Shown here in pieces: positions 34,644 to 44,054 of a stretch of DNA of 64,000 nucleotides. The notes beneath the pieces were generated by a model. It had not been told where the DNA came from, searched no databases, and was given only the letters and a program-made list of their open reading frames with translations. The position numbers and the translations under genes were made by a program. This DNA comes from Saccharicrinis sp963677245 (GTDB lineage Bacteria > Bacteroidota > Bacteroidia > Bacteroidales > Marinilabiliaceae), in contig OY781921.1 of the NCBI GenBank assembly GCA_963677245.1, positions 2,108,001 through 2,172,000 of the forward strand, given 5' to 3'. How positions within the stretch are numbered: the stretch's first letter is position 1; each line of letters begins with the position of its first letter.

Positions 34644-37085
34644 GTGTTTAAGAAACTAACATCTTTTTTTCGCAAGATATACTCCAACGAATCAAGAACT
34701 CAAACTCCAGATCTTGATTCTAAGGCTTTAAACCATATTCTTATTGAAAATGCAGAAGTGGGGATGTATATCATACAAGACAACCAATTCAAATATTTCA
34801 ACAAGAAAATGTGTGAGTTGTATGGATACACCTTTAATGAAGTCGTTGAAAAATTATCCCCTGACGATCTAGTACATCCAGAAGACAAAGAATTAGTAAA
34901 AAATAATATTGCAGCCCGACTTAAACGTCAAAAAAAAAGTCTCGAATACGAATTCAGAACTTTAAAAAAAGATGGTTCCTATTTCTGGATAAAAGTAAAC
35001 GGAAGCACAATTATCTACAATGGTAAAGAAGCTATTTACGGCGTTGCTACCGATATAACAGAACAAAAAAAATTAGAAGACTCCAAACGCCATAGTGATG
35101 AAATTTTAAGGTTAATTGTCGATGCCGCTCAATTAGGAACCTGGGTTTGGCACCTAAAAGATGACCTATGGTTTCCTTCTTCCACCTACTACACTATGCT
35201 AGGCTACAAACCAATCAAAGGAGCTACTGATGCTAATTTTTGGCACAACAGAGTACATCCGGACGATTTAGATAAGATTATTAATAAAATTAAACAGGTT
35301 AAACAGAATACAATCGACCATTATCAATACGAAGCAAGAATGCTCCACGCAGATGGAAGCTATCGGTGGCATCAGGTTATAGGTCACGCCATTGAAAAAG
35401 ATAAGGATGGAAAGGTGTTAAAAATGGCTGGCATTAGAAAAGATGTTACCAATTACAAACAAGCCGTTTATAACTTTAAAGAAAGTGAAGGTAAATTAAA
35501 GGCATTAATAAACACCATTCCTGATCTAATATGGCTGAAAGATCCAAACGGAGTCTTTTTACAATGCAACAAACGTATTTCCGAATTATATGGTACTGAT
35601 ATAAAGAACATCATTGGAAAAACGGATTATGACTTTGTTGACAAAAACACTGCAGACTTCTTTCGGCAAAAAGATGAGGAGGCAAGAATAAAGGGTCACC
35701 CAAGTATAAATGAAGAGAAAGTTACCTTTGCTGATGGTCATCAGGAGGTTTTAGAAACAATTAAAACGCCTGTATTTAGCAACGATGGTACATTTATAGG
35801 TGTATTAGGCATTGGAAGAGATATTACAGAAAGAAAAAATGCAGAAACCCAGATTAAAGAAAATGAAGAATTACTCAGATCCATAATCAAACTCGCACCA
35901 TATCCGGTTTCTCTTACAGATATGGAAGGTCGCTTTGTCTTAGTAAATGATGCATACACAAAACTTAATAAAGCAAACTCCAATGAAGTAATAGGTAAAA
36001 CTCCTAAACAATTAGGCTTTAAAGTAGACGATGAAACTCAAGTTTACATTGAAAAAGAGATGAGAGAGAAAGGAAAAGTAGAAAATTACGAACTTAAAGC
36101 TACATTGATGGATGGCTCAATAGCTGACTTCCTATACTCTACCACTCTTGTAAGATGGAAAAACAAGCCATATATACTCCACAATAGTGTGAATATTACG
36201 GAACAAAAAGAAACAGAATTAGAGCTAAAAAAATACCGCAAGCATCTGGAGGAAATGGTACAAGAACGTACCGAAGAACTAGAAGCTTCAATGGAAGAAC
36301 TACATGTAATTAATGATGAATTAAATGAACAAAAAGCAGAGCTTCAACAAACCATCAATGCTTTAAATAACACAAGAGACCGGTTGATACAAGCCGAAAA
36401 AATGGCCTCGTTAGGAGTACTTTCTGCAGGAATAGCTCATGAAATAAACAACCCTCTAAATTTTATTCATGGAGGTAGCATGGCTTTAAAAAAATATTTT
36501 GAAAAAAATGAGCACTACAACATTAAAGAAATTACACCCTTATTAAATGCCATTAATGAAGGCGTTTCCCGCACTTCAAAAATTGTAAATAGTCTAAGTC
36601 ATTATAGTCGAAAAGATGACTTACCTATGACTCAATGCGATCTTCATGAAGTTATTGACAATTGTCTTGTTATGTTGCAAAACAAACTCAAATCAAAGGT
36701 GGAAATAATAAAAAAATACCATCCCAAAAATCTTATTATAACTGGAAATGAAGGAAAGCTTCATCAGGCTATTTTAAATATTATAGCCAATGCAGAACAA
36801 GCTATTGAGACAGATGGAAAAATTGAAATAAAAACTGCATTAACTAAGGGTTATGCCATTATTTCAATTACTGATTCAGGAAGTGGTATACCCACGGAAA
36901 TTATGGACAAAATATTCGACCCATTTTTTACCACCAAACCCACAGGTGAAGGAACTGGTTTAGGCTTATCTATAACTTACAACATCATTAAAGAGCATCA
37001 TGGCGAGATAAACTTTAATTCAATAAATGCCAAAGGAACTACTTTCAGAATAGAGCTACCAATCAAATCTAGTAAAAATGACTAA
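34644..37085 (+). CDS. Soluble multi-PAS histidine kinase
   Basis: The 813-residue protein has four PAS domains (about 25-142, 155-272, 285-400 and 412-526), several ending in the PAC-like DITE or DVTNYK signature, a coiled coil (about 530-595), and a kinase core. The phosphoacceptor His599 lies in GIAHEINNPLNF; the N-box is LNIIANAEQAIE and the G-boxes are DSGSGIP and GEGTGLGLS. No membrane helix or receiver domain is seen, so it should sense a cytosolic or diffusible signal and phosphorylate a separate regulator. The start is GTG at 34644. No response regulator adjoins it. Confidence 0.88.
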   Translation: MFKKLTSFFRKIYSNESRTQTPDLDSKALNHILIENAEVGMYIIQDNQFKYFNKKMCELYGYTFNEVVEKLSPDDLVHPEDKELVKNNIAARLKRQKKSLEYEFRTLKKDGSYFWIKVNGSTIIYNGKEAIYGVATDITEQKKLEDSKRHSDEILRLIVDAAQLGTWVWHLKDDLWFPSSTYYTMLGYKPIKGATDANFWHNRVHPDDLDKIINKIKQVKQNTIDHYQYEARMLHADGSYRWHQVIGHAIEKDKDGKVLKMAGIRKDVTNYKQAVYNFKESEGKLKALINTIPDLIWLKDPNGVFLQCNKRISELYGTDIKNIIGKTDYDFVDKNTADFFRQKDEEARIKGHPSINEEKVTFADGHQEVLETIKTPVFSNDGTFIGVLGIGRDITERKNAETQIKENEELLRSIIKLAPYPVSLTDMEGRFVLVNDAYTKLNKANSNEVIGKTPKQLGFKVDDETQVYIEKEMREKGKVENYELKATLMDGSIADFLYSTTLVRWKNKPYILHNSVNITEQKETELELKKYRKHLEEMVQERTEELEASMEELHVINDELNEQKAELQQTINALNNTRDRLIQAEKMASLGVLSAGIAHEINNPLNFIHGGSMALKKYFEKNEHYNIKEITPLLNAINEGVSRTSKIVNSLSHYSRKDDLPMTQCDLHEVIDNCLVMLQNKLKSKVEIIKKYHPKNLIITGNEGKLHQAILNIIANAEQAIETDGKIEIKTALTKGYAIISITDSGSGIPTEIMDKIFDPFFTTKPTGEGTGLGLSITYNIIKEHHGEINFNSINAKGTTFRIELPIKSSKND

Positions 37086-37130
37086 AATAGGATTCTTAAC
37101 CGAGTCTAAATTGCATACATTAACACAAAA

Positions 37131-37158
37131 AAAAGGCAACCCAAATGGATTGCCTTTT
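37131..37158. terminator. Bidirectional terminator between PAS-kinase and rpsO
   Basis: AAAAGGCAA (37131-37139) and TTGCCTTTT (37150-37158) form a hairpin with A and T tracts on either side, between convergent genes. Confidence 0.78.
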
Positions 37159-37175
37159 CTTGTTTCTTGTTACAA

Positions 37176-37445
37176 TTACTTACGAATTCCTAATTCCTTA
37201 ATAATTGAACGGTAACGCTCGATATCTTTGTTTTTGATATAATCTAACAAATTACGACGCTTACCAACCATTTTTTTCAAAGCATGCTCTGTGCTATAAT
37301 CTTTTTTATTAACCTTTAAGTGCTCGGTTAAGTGCGAGATACGGTAGGTAAATAATGCTATCTGGCCTTCTGGAGTACCAGTATCAGTATTCGACTTTCC
37401 GTACTTCTCGAAGATTTCTTGCTTCTTTTCTTTTGTCAAGTACAT
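37176..37445 (-). CDS. rpsO: 30S ribosomal protein S15
   Basis: This 89-residue small-subunit protein binds the central domain of 16S rRNA. The conserved core TGTPEGQIALFTYRISHLTEHL and HALKKMVGKRRNLLDYIKN is diagnostic. It is transcribed from its own promoter and is not next to pnp, unlike in many bacteria. Confidence 0.97.
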   Translation of the reverse strand: MYLTKEKKQEIFEKYGKSNTDTGTPEGQIALFTYRISHLTEHLKVNKKDYSTEHALKKMVGKRRNLLDYIKNKDIERYRSIIKELGIRK

Positions 37446-37470
37446 AAATCTATATTTAAATTTTGCGGTG

Positions 37471-37501
37471 CAAAGATAATCAATAATTTACATGATACAA
37501 T
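37471..37501 (-). promoter_or_regulatory. Promoter of rpsO
   Basis: On the minus strand ATTG (37501-37498), a 19-nt gap and TATCTTTG (37478-37471) give one mismatch to the Bacteroidota consensus, 26 bp before the rpsO start. Confidence 0.65.
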
Positions 37502-37532
37502 AGTTTGTTTTAAAAGATATTGTATTAGATCC

Positions 37533-38570
37533 TTATTTAATAGAATCTGATACCATCTTATAAATAGCTTCTGCCCAAGAATCATTAGCATTTAAACTTT
37601 TAGTAAAATGAAATACTTCTCCTCCATTTTCCTTGAATAATTCCTTATACTCTTCTCCTATTTCCAACGTAGTTTCCAGGCAATCAGCTACAAATGATGG
37701 AGAAACCACCAATAAGTTCTTCTTTTTACTTTGTGACAATTTACGAATAGATTCATCCGTATACGGTTGTATCCATGGATTTTTACCTAAACGACTTTGA
37801 AATGAGGTTGAATACTTTTCTGGTGATAACTGAAGCTCCTCTGTAATTAATTGCGTTGTACGAAAACAAGCTGAACGATAGCAGTAAGGTTTATCCTGTG
37901 AATTATCCTTACAATTACATGATGGAAAACTACAAAGCTTCTCATTCTGTTTTTTAATTCGCTCTAAATGTCTTTCCGGAATACCATGATAACTGAATAA
38001 AATATGATCCGGATTATATTTATCTATATCTGCTTTAACCTTATCTGCAAAAGCTTTAATATATAAAGGATTTGAATGATAGGTGTTGATAAATTCGATA
38101 GAAGGAATTACCTGCCATTGAGAAATCAACTCCATCACTTTTTGAGCAACCGATCCCGTTGTTGCAGAGGCATATTGAGGAAATAATGGAAAAACAATAA
38201 TACGTTCAACTCCTTCCTCTTTCAATTTTTCGAGACCTTCCTGAATTGATGGCGTTTGATATCGCATAGCTAAAACAACACTAACCTTTGCATTATTTTG
38301 ATTAAAAAGATGCTGCACCTTGCCTGCTAACTGCTTTCCATAAACCATTAAAGGAGAACCTTCATTCAACCATAGTTTTTCGTATTCTTTAGAAACCTTT
38401 TTTGATCGAAATGGAGCTATAATTCCTCTTACTAACAGAAATCGTTTCCAATAGGAAATATCAATCACACGACCATCCATCAGAAACTCAGCCAAGTACT
38501 TTTTTACATCTTTTCTGGAAGAACTATCTGGCGTTCCTAAATTAACTAACAATACACCTGTTTTACTCAT
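37533..38570 (-). CDS. hemH: Ferrochelatase
   Basis: HemH inserts ferrous iron into protoporphyrin IX to make protohaem. The 345-residue protein begins GVLLVNLGTPDSSSRKDVKKY. The catalytic His region is LFSYHGIPERH, followed by a cysteine-rich insert (CSFPSCNC, CYRSACF) and later SPSFVADCLETTLEIGEEY. The insert's Cys residues might bind an iron-sulfur cluster or be structural. The gene stands apart from other haem genes. It fits with the haem-bearing oxidoreductase coded at the right end of the window only in a general sense. Confidence 0.95.
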   Translation of the reverse strand: MSKTGVLLVNLGTPDSSSRKDVKKYLAEFLMDGRVIDISYWKRFLLVRGIIAPFRSKKVSKEYEKLWLNEGSPLMVYGKQLAGKVQHLFNQNNAKVSVVLAMRYQTPSIQEGLEKLKEEGVERIIVFPLFPQYASATTGSVAQKVMELISQWQVIPSIEFINTYHSNPLYIKAFADKVKADIDKYNPDHILFSYHGIPERHLERIKKQNEKLCSFPSCNCKDNSQDKPYCYRSACFRTTQLITEELQLSPEKYSTSFQSRLGKNPWIQPYTDESIRKLSQSKKKNLLVVSPSFVADCLETTLEIGEEYKELFKENGGEVFHFTKSLNANDSWAEAIYKMVSDSIK

Positions 38571-38887
38571 ATTACGAATGATCTCCTTTTCAATAAATTA
38601 TAATCGTGCTACTTATTACTAAGCAACACTTCCTTTATGCATAAATTACTAACTCAAATCAAATCATTTTGTTCATGATTAGCAAATAAACATATAAACA
38701 AAAAAAGCTCCTTAAAATTAAGAAGCTTTTAAAACTAATAGATCGTTAGATTATAGACAAAAGATATGAGATTTATATTACATGACGCCTATTGTCAATA
38801 AATCACATAAGTAAATTTACGCTAGCAAGCCTCCTCATTATCTGCCTATTATATACCCAATAATTTTTTGTGAGAAAAAAGACAGAC
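38571..38887. other. Intergenic region between hemH and esterase
   Basis: Apart from the terminator-like hairpin at 38698-38731, this AT-rich stretch has no open frame or conserved element that I can see. The hemH promoter probably lies near 38580-38620 but no good consensus match is visible. Confidence 0.5.
38698..38731 (-). terminator. Terminator-like hairpin downstream of the esterase gene
   Basis: On the minus strand AAAAGCTTCTTAA pairs with TTAAGGAGCTTTT (one mismatch) and leads into a T-run. It is about 155 bp beyond the esterase stop. Confidence 0.55.
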
Positions 38888-39820
38888 TTAGATTACGCCA
38901 TGCATTTTTAACCATTCTAGTAACATGGCAGGCCATTGCAATTGTGTTCCATTCTTTTTACCCATGCCATAACCATGACCTCCTTTTTCGAAAATATGCA
39001 TCTCAGATTTAACCTTATTCTTTTGCAAGGCATTAAAATAATTCAAGGTATTTTCTACCGGAACTCCTCCATCATCTGCAGAATGTACCATAAATGTCAT
39101 AGGTGTTTGAGGTGTAATTTGTAACTCATTGGAATATTGCTTCACTAACTGCTCCTCGGGATTTTTGCCAATTAAATTAATTCTTGACCCCATATGCGTT
39201 ATGGTTGTATCCATAGAAATAACAGGATAAACCAACACCGAAAAATCAGGTTTGGCAGAAATATCATCTTTTGTTTTATAAACAGCTCTGTCAAATTGAG
39301 TGGATAAAGTAGAAGCCAAATGCCCTCCAGCAGAAAAACCAATAACACCAATTTTATTCGGGTCTATATTCCAGCTTTCTGCATTTTCTCGTATTAACCT
39401 CATAGCTTGTTGCGCATCCTGTAATGGACCAACTTCTTTATGTTCCATTATTTGATCGCTTGGCAAACGATATTTTAACAAGATGCCCGCAATACCATGT
39501 TTATTTAACCACTCTGCAATCATAAAACCTTCATGGTCGTAGGCTAACACCCTATACCCTCCTCCAGGACAAATAAGTACTGCTGCACCATTCGCCTTTT
39601 CTTTTTCTGGTAAAAAAACTTTTATTGTGGGATCACTAACCTTTATAATACGATTAATTCTTCTTCGCTCATCTGTATTCGACTCTTTGTATTCCTTATT
39701 CTTGATAGCACCAGGAACTCCCTTAGGCCATAATTTAATTTCTTGTTGTGCATTTAATGTAAAAACATATACAAACATCGCCAAAGTAATGAGTCCACAT
39801 TTTATAATTCTGCCTGTCAT
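38888..39820 (-). CDS. Secreted alpha/beta hydrolase (acetyl-xylan-esterase/BD-FAE-like)
   Basis: The 310-residue protein has an N-terminal signal peptide ending near FTLNAQQ, then KLWPKGVPGA, typical of secreted Bacteroidota esterases. The oxyanion loop is LICPGGGYRVLA, the nucleophile Ser is in GFSAGGHLAS, and the catalytic His is in EKGGHGYGMG. Related enzymes remove acetyl or feruloyl groups from plant polysaccharides. The substrate is inferred from family resemblance only. No carbohydrate genes lie directly beside it. Confidence 0.82.
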   Translation of the reverse strand: MTGRIIKCGLITLAMFVYVFTLNAQQEIKLWPKGVPGAIKNKEYKESNTDERRRINRIIKVSDPTIKVFLPEKEKANGAAVLICPGGGYRVLAYDHEGFMIAEWLNKHGIAGILLKYRLPSDQIMEHKEVGPLQDAQQAMRLIRENAESWNIDPNKIGVIGFSAGGHLASTLSTQFDRAVYKTKDDISAKPDFSVLVYPVISMDTTITHMGSRINLIGKNPEEQLVKQYSNELQITPQTPMTFMVHSADDGGVPVENTLNYFNALQKNKVKSEMHIFEKGGHGYGMGKKNGTQLQWPAMLLEWLKMHGVI

Positions 39821-39910
39821 AATCTTAATATTAAAAATGAACCTAAAAATAAATAAGGAAAGCCATACTAGAATGTATTTATTGTTTTTTTTATGCTACT
39901 CTGTACAACG

Positions 39911-39938
39911 AAAAAAGCCGCCCATATTGGACGGCTTT
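39911..39938 (-). terminator. Terminator of dnaK
   Basis: On the minus strand AAAGCCGTCC pairs with GGGCGGCTTT and is followed by TTT, 28 bp past the dnaK stop. Confidence 0.8.
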
Positions 39939-39965
39939 CCCCTATCATCCTATATTTCAAAGTGA

Positions 39966-41888
39966 TTACTTCACTTCTTCAAAATCTACATCAGTAACTT
40001 CGTCATCGCCACCTTTAGCTTCACCTCCTTGTGCCTGACCAGCATCTGGTCCTGGTTGTGCTCCACCTGGTTGACCACCTTGTGCCTGACTTGCATTATA
40101 CATTTCCTGAGACGCAGCCTGGAATACAGTATTCAACTCAGTAGTTGCAGCATCAATACCAGCAATATCTTCCGCTTTGTGAGCCGCTTTTAATTTTTCA
40201 AGAGCCGCTTCGATAGGTGCCTTTTTGTCAGCCGGTAACTTATCACCAAACTCTTTCAGTTGTTTTTCTGTTTGGAAAATCAAACTGTCAGCGCCATTCA
40301 TCTTGTCGATTTTTTCTTTGGCAGATTTATCAGCTTCCGCATTAGCAGCAGCCTCATCTTTCATTCGCTTGATTTCGTCCTCGCTTAATCCAGAAGAAGC
40401 TTCAATACGAATACTTTGCTCTTTTCCGGTTGACTTATCCTTAGCAGTTACGTGAAGAATACCATTGGCATCAATATCAAATGATACTTCAATTTGAGGT
40501 ACACCACGTTGTGCTGGTGGAATTCCGTCTAAGTGGAAACGACCAATTGTTTTATTTTGTGCAGCCATTGGACGCTCACCCTGTACAATATGAATTTCTA
40601 CAGAAGGCTGGTTATCCGCAGCTGTTGTAAATGTTTCTGACTTTTTTGTTGGAATTGTCGTATTCGCTTCAATTAACTTAGTCATTACACCACCCATTGT
40701 TTCAATACCTAATGAAAGTGGGGTAACATCAAGAAGCAATACATCTTTTACTTCACCAGTTAATACTCCACCTTGAATAGCGGCTCCAACAGCTACTACC
40801 TCATCAGGGTTAACTCCTTTAGAAGGCTCTTTTCCGAAGAAACTTTTTACGATTTCCTGAATAGCAGGAATACGAGTTGATCCACCAACTAAAATTACTT
40901 CATCAATTTCTGATGGAGATAATCCAGCATCAGCTAAAGCAGCCTTACATGGCTCCAATGTAGCTTGAATTAACTTATCTGCTAATTGCTCAAATTGAGC
41001 ACGGCTTAAAGTTTTAACCAAGTGCTTTGGAATACCATCAACAGGCATAATATATGGTAAGTTGATTTCAGTTGAGTTACCACTAGAAAGTTCAATTTTA
41101 GCCTTTTCTGCAGCATCTTTCAATCGTTGGTGAGCCATTGCATCTTTACGCAAGTCAATACCTTCGTCTTTTAAGAACTCATCTGCCAACCAATTAATGA
41201 TAACATCATCAAAGTCATCTCCACCAAGGTGAGTATCACCATTTGTAGATTTTACTTCAAACACACCATCTCCAAGCTCAAGAACTGAAATATCGAATGT
41301 ACCACCACCAAGGTCGAACACTGCGATTTTCATATCTCTATCCATCTTATCTAAACCATAAGCTAAAGACGCAGCTGTTGGCTCATTGATAATACGTTTT
41401 ACAGCTAATCCTGCAATTTCACCAGCTTCTTTTGTAGCTTGACGTTGAGCATCGTTAAAGTAAGCAGGAACTGTAATTACAGCTTCTGTTACTTCCTGAC
41501 CAAGATAATCCTCAGCTGTTTTCTTCATTTTTTGAAGAATCATCGCTGAAATCTCTTGTGGAGAATATTTTCTGTCGTCGATAATTACACGAGGTGTGTT
41601 GTTATCTCCTTTTATTACTTCGTAAGGTACACGAGAAACCTCTTTTGGAATTTCATCAAAGTTATCCCCAATAAATCGTTTAATCGAATAGATGGTTTTA
41701 CCTGGGTTAGTGATAGCCTGACGTTTTGCAGGATCACCTACTTTTCTTTCTCCACCTTCAACAAAAGCTACAATTGAGGGTGTTGTTCTTTTACCTTCGC
41801 TATTTGGAATTACAACCGGCTCGCTTCCTTCCATTACAGAAACACAGGAGTTGGTTGTACCTAAATCGATTCCAATTATTTTTCCCAT
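39966..41888 (-). CDS. dnaK: Chaperone DnaK (Hsp70)
   Basis: DnaK is the ATP-dependent Hsp70 chaperone. The N-terminus GKIIGIDLGTTNSCVSVMEG and the nucleotide-binding motifs VFDLGGGTFDISVLELGDG and VGGSTRIPAI are complete. The substrate-binding domain starts near DVTPLSLGIETMGG. A glycine/glutamine-rich tail leads to DDEVTDVDFEEVK, the usual end. The 640-residue length is standard. No dnaJ or grpE is adjacent. The upstream region holds three TGTCAGTTT-type repeats and no clear consensus promoter. Confidence 0.98.
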   Translation of the reverse strand: MGKIIGIDLGTTNSCVSVMEGSEPVVIPNSEGKRTTPSIVAFVEGGERKVGDPAKRQAITNPGKTIYSIKRFIGDNFDEIPKEVSRVPYEVIKGDNNTPRVIIDDRKYSPQEISAMILQKMKKTAEDYLGQEVTEAVITVPAYFNDAQRQATKEAGEIAGLAVKRIINEPTAASLAYGLDKMDRDMKIAVFDLGGGTFDISVLELGDGVFEVKSTNGDTHLGGDDFDDVIINWLADEFLKDEGIDLRKDAMAHQRLKDAAEKAKIELSSGNSTEINLPYIMPVDGIPKHLVKTLSRAQFEQLADKLIQATLEPCKAALADAGLSPSEIDEVILVGGSTRIPAIQEIVKSFFGKEPSKGVNPDEVVAVGAAIQGGVLTGEVKDVLLLDVTPLSLGIETMGGVMTKLIEANTTIPTKKSETFTTAADNQPSVEIHIVQGERPMAAQNKTIGRFHLDGIPPAQRGVPQIEVSFDIDANGILHVTAKDKSTGKEQSIRIEASSGLSEDEIKRMKDEAAANAEADKSAKEKIDKMNGADSLIFQTEKQLKEFGDKLPADKKAPIEAALEKLKAAHKAEDIAGIDAATTELNTVFQAASQEMYNASQAQGGQPGGAQPGPDAGQAQGGEAKGGDDEVTDVDFEEVK

Positions 41889-42388
41889 TTTATTATTATT
41901 TATTTTAAGATTTTATTTTTCTGTTTAATGATCTCGGTCTGCTTTATTTCAAATGCCATGCCATGCGAAAAATGTGTCAGTTTGATGAAATATTGACACA
42001 AAAGCATTAGTAAAATAATTTTATCTGTCAGTTTTAATGACAAAAAGACATTATGATGAAATCTGAGTTTTAATGACAAAATTGATTTCTTTATATCAAA
42101 GTATGTCGCATTTTATATTAGCTTATTTAATATGCCAGGCAAAAGGAATTGTTGTTACAAAAAGATAGTGATTTAATTATTCTTAAGGAGAGGAACTTTA
42201 AATTATAATAAAACGATGGAACTTTTCGATGTCATCTAATCTTATATTTTTAATAACTGGGAATTAAACTAATTATTAGAACTTCGAATATATTCATAAA
42301 AAAACTTGCTAGGCATAGTCGTAAGAAGCATATCGCTTTGATATAAAATACATTGTGTCTATATTTAGGAAACAACAAACCCCGAAAC
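41889..42388. other. dnaK upstream region to IS left end
   Basis: Besides the repeats at 41974-42078, about 300 bp from 42080 to 42388 shows no open frame, hairpin or promoter that I can support. The right edge is the inferred end of the insertion sequence. Confidence 0.45.
41974..42078. repeat. Three TGTCAGTTTTAATGACA-like repeats upstream of dnaK
   Basis: Copies lie at 41975-42000 (GTGTCAGTTTGATG, then TTGACAC), 42026-42042 (TGTCAGTTTTAATGACA, itself an inverted repeat) and 42064-42078 (TGAGTTTTAATGACA). They are 86 to 190 bp upstream of the dnaK start. Position suggests stress-regulator operators; the binding protein is unknown. Confidence 0.55.
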
Positions 42389-42418
42389 TGGGCACTTTTG
42401 CCAAAAACGGGGTTTTTC
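42377..42418 (+). terminator. Terminator-like hairpin at the IS left end
   Basis: AAACCCCG and CGGGGTTT flank a 23-nt loop that contains the putative IS end, with TTTTTC downstream. It could stop transcription entering the transposase gene from outside. Confidence 0.45.
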
Positions 42419-43857
42419 ATTTTTCTAATAGTGATAAAGTTACAAAGTATTCCACATTTTCAGGCATCCTTGCCACTGTTTTCTATTGAAGATAATTTTA
42501 ACTTGCTCTACGACCAGTTTCTCGACACCGATTTGGGCAAGATTTTTATAGCTATTCCGTGGGAAGAGCTGATACGCTCCTTTAAACTGAATGAAAGCAA
42601 GAAAGGCCCAAACTGTATATTTTCTCCGCAAGGTAAGTTGGCACTGATGGTTCTAAAACATTACGCAGGCTGTTCGGACAAAAAACTGATAGAACAGTTC
42701 AACGCCAATATCCATTACCAATTTTTCTGTAGCACAGTACTGGGGCTTGGGCAGCACATCAGTAACTATAAAATTGTGAGCCAGATACGCTGTGAGCTGT
42801 CCGGAAAGCTGAACATCAAGGATGCGCAGGGCGTACTTGCATCCCATTGGCTCCCTCACATGGAGGAGCTCGAACAGATATTGACGGATGCCACCTGTTA
42901 CGAAAGTTCGGTTAGATTCCCCACCAACCAGAAACTGTTGTGGGAATCGGTAGATTGGGCATACGGGCAGCTTAAATTGATATGCAAATATAGCGGCATA
43001 AAACTACCCAGAACAAAGTATCTCAAATGGAAAGAGCGGTACTGGAGCTACAGCCGAAAACGCAGAAAACCCTCGAAAGAAAAGAACGCATTAACCCGAG
43101 GATTGCTCAAGCTGCTGCACAAAATTCTTAATGAATTGGATGATATCGAAAAACAAAACAGGATAGAAATGCCCGGCAAATATTGGGACAAGAAACAAAT
43201 AGTGAGAAAAGTGTTCCTGCAGCAACAGTACCACTTCGATACCGGCGAAAAAATAAAAGACCGCATAGTGAGCCTTTCGAAAAGTTATATACGTCCCATT
43301 GTCAGAGGAAAGGAAATCAAAAAAGTTGAGTTTGGAGTCAAGCTCAATAAGCTTCAGATTAACGGCATAAGCTTTATCGAACACCTTGATTTCAATGCTT
43401 TCAACGAAGGCACCCGTTTCCAATCCACCGTGTTCTATGCTCAGCTGCTCACCAAAACTAAGACTAGGCTTGCCGGTGCAGATGCCATTTATGCCACCAA
43501 CAAAAACAGGAGCTTCGCCACGCAAAACAACATCAGAACCGATTTTGCCAGAAAAGGAAGACCTGGAAAATACGAGTCCGAACGTAAACAAATCGCAAAA
43601 TTGATCAAGAAAGAACGGGCCACAAGGTTAGAAGGAAGCTTTGGAAAAGACAAACAACATTATCTCTTAAATCGCGTAGGAGCACGAACCAAGGACAACG
43701 AGATACTATGGGTCTTTATGGGTATACACACAGGCAACGCTCTGGAAATAGGAAGGCGAATGCATCGCGCCAAACAAAATGCTGCCTGTGCTGCCTGATG
43801 TTATTTTAAGATATGTTTGAAATGTTTCCGGCTCCCCAAATGGGAATCGTATGCCCA
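42389..43857. mobile_element. Insertion sequence with DUF772/DDE-type transposase (IS5/IS1182-like)
   Basis: One transposase gene fills the unit. TGGGCA at 42389-42394 and TGCCCA at 43852-43857 are inverted, and both are followed inward, at equal distance, by GGGG (on the inward-reading strand), which suggests imperfect 24-bp ends. I could not find a target duplication, so the boundaries are provisional. A hairpin AAACCCCG/CGGGGTTT (42377-42414) followed by TTTTTC spans the left end. Confidence 0.5.
42431..43798 (+). CDS. DDE transposase with DUF772 N-terminus
   Basis: The 455-residue transposase cuts and joins DNA at the IS ends. The N-terminal region FSPQGKLALMVLKHYAGCSDKKLIEQ is of the DUF772 type. 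Probable DDE residues are Asp in ILTDATCYES, Asp in LAGADAIYATNKNR and Glu in RLEGSFGKDKQHY. GTG 42431 is chosen because it lies inside the inferred left end; the open frame extends to a TTG at 42353, outside it. The frame is intact, so the element may be active. Family placement between IS5 and IS1182 groups is approximate. Confidence 0.78.
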   Translation: MIKLQSIPHFQASLPLFSIEDNFNLLYDQFLDTDLGKIFIAIPWEELIRSFKLNESKKGPNCIFSPQGKLALMVLKHYAGCSDKKLIEQFNANIHYQFFCSTVLGLGQHISNYKIVSQIRCELSGKLNIKDAQGVLASHWLPHMEELEQILTDATCYESSVRFPTNQKLLWESVDWAYGQLKLICKYSGIKLPRTKYLKWKERYWSYSRKRRKPSKEKNALTRGLLKLLHKILNELDDIEKQNRIEMPGKYWDKKQIVRKVFLQQQYHFDTGEKIKDRIVSLSKSYIRPIVRGKEIKKVEFGVKLNKLQINGISFIEHLDFNAFNEGTRFQSTVFYAQLLTKTKTRLAGADAIYATNKNRSFATQNNIRTDFARKGRPGKYESERKQIAKLIKKERATRLEGSFGKDKQHYLLNRVGARTKDNEILWVFMGIHTGNALEIGRRMHRAKQNAACAA

Positions 43858-43917
43858 AAAATGCGCAAAATTAAGGTTTATGGCTTTGAGGAAACCAGTC
43901 ATATAAGTTATGTAAAC

Positions 43918-43945
43918 AAAAAGAGTCGGCATTTTAAACACCGAC
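43918..43945 (-). terminator. Terminator candidate downstream of the T9SS protein gene
   Basis: On the minus strand GTCGG and CCGAC enclose an 11-nt loop, followed by TCTTTTTG, about 110 bp past the stop of the following minus-strand gene. Confidence 0.5.
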
Positions 43946-44054
43946 CCTTAATATTTATTGCTTTTTATCTTACTTCTGAATCTGCCTTGCTAAGCATATT
44001 CAATACTTAGCAAGTTTAGAATTTCCAGCTTTGAAGCTGTTTTTTATTAATTTA

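Noticed and set aside
42353..42430. Longer transposase starting at TTG 42353
   Set aside because: It would begin outside the inferred IS end and read through the terminator-like hairpin.
43091..43591. A 166-codon minus-strand frame inside the transposase gene
   Set aside because: It is entirely covered by the transposase, whose DDE motifs show which frame is coding.
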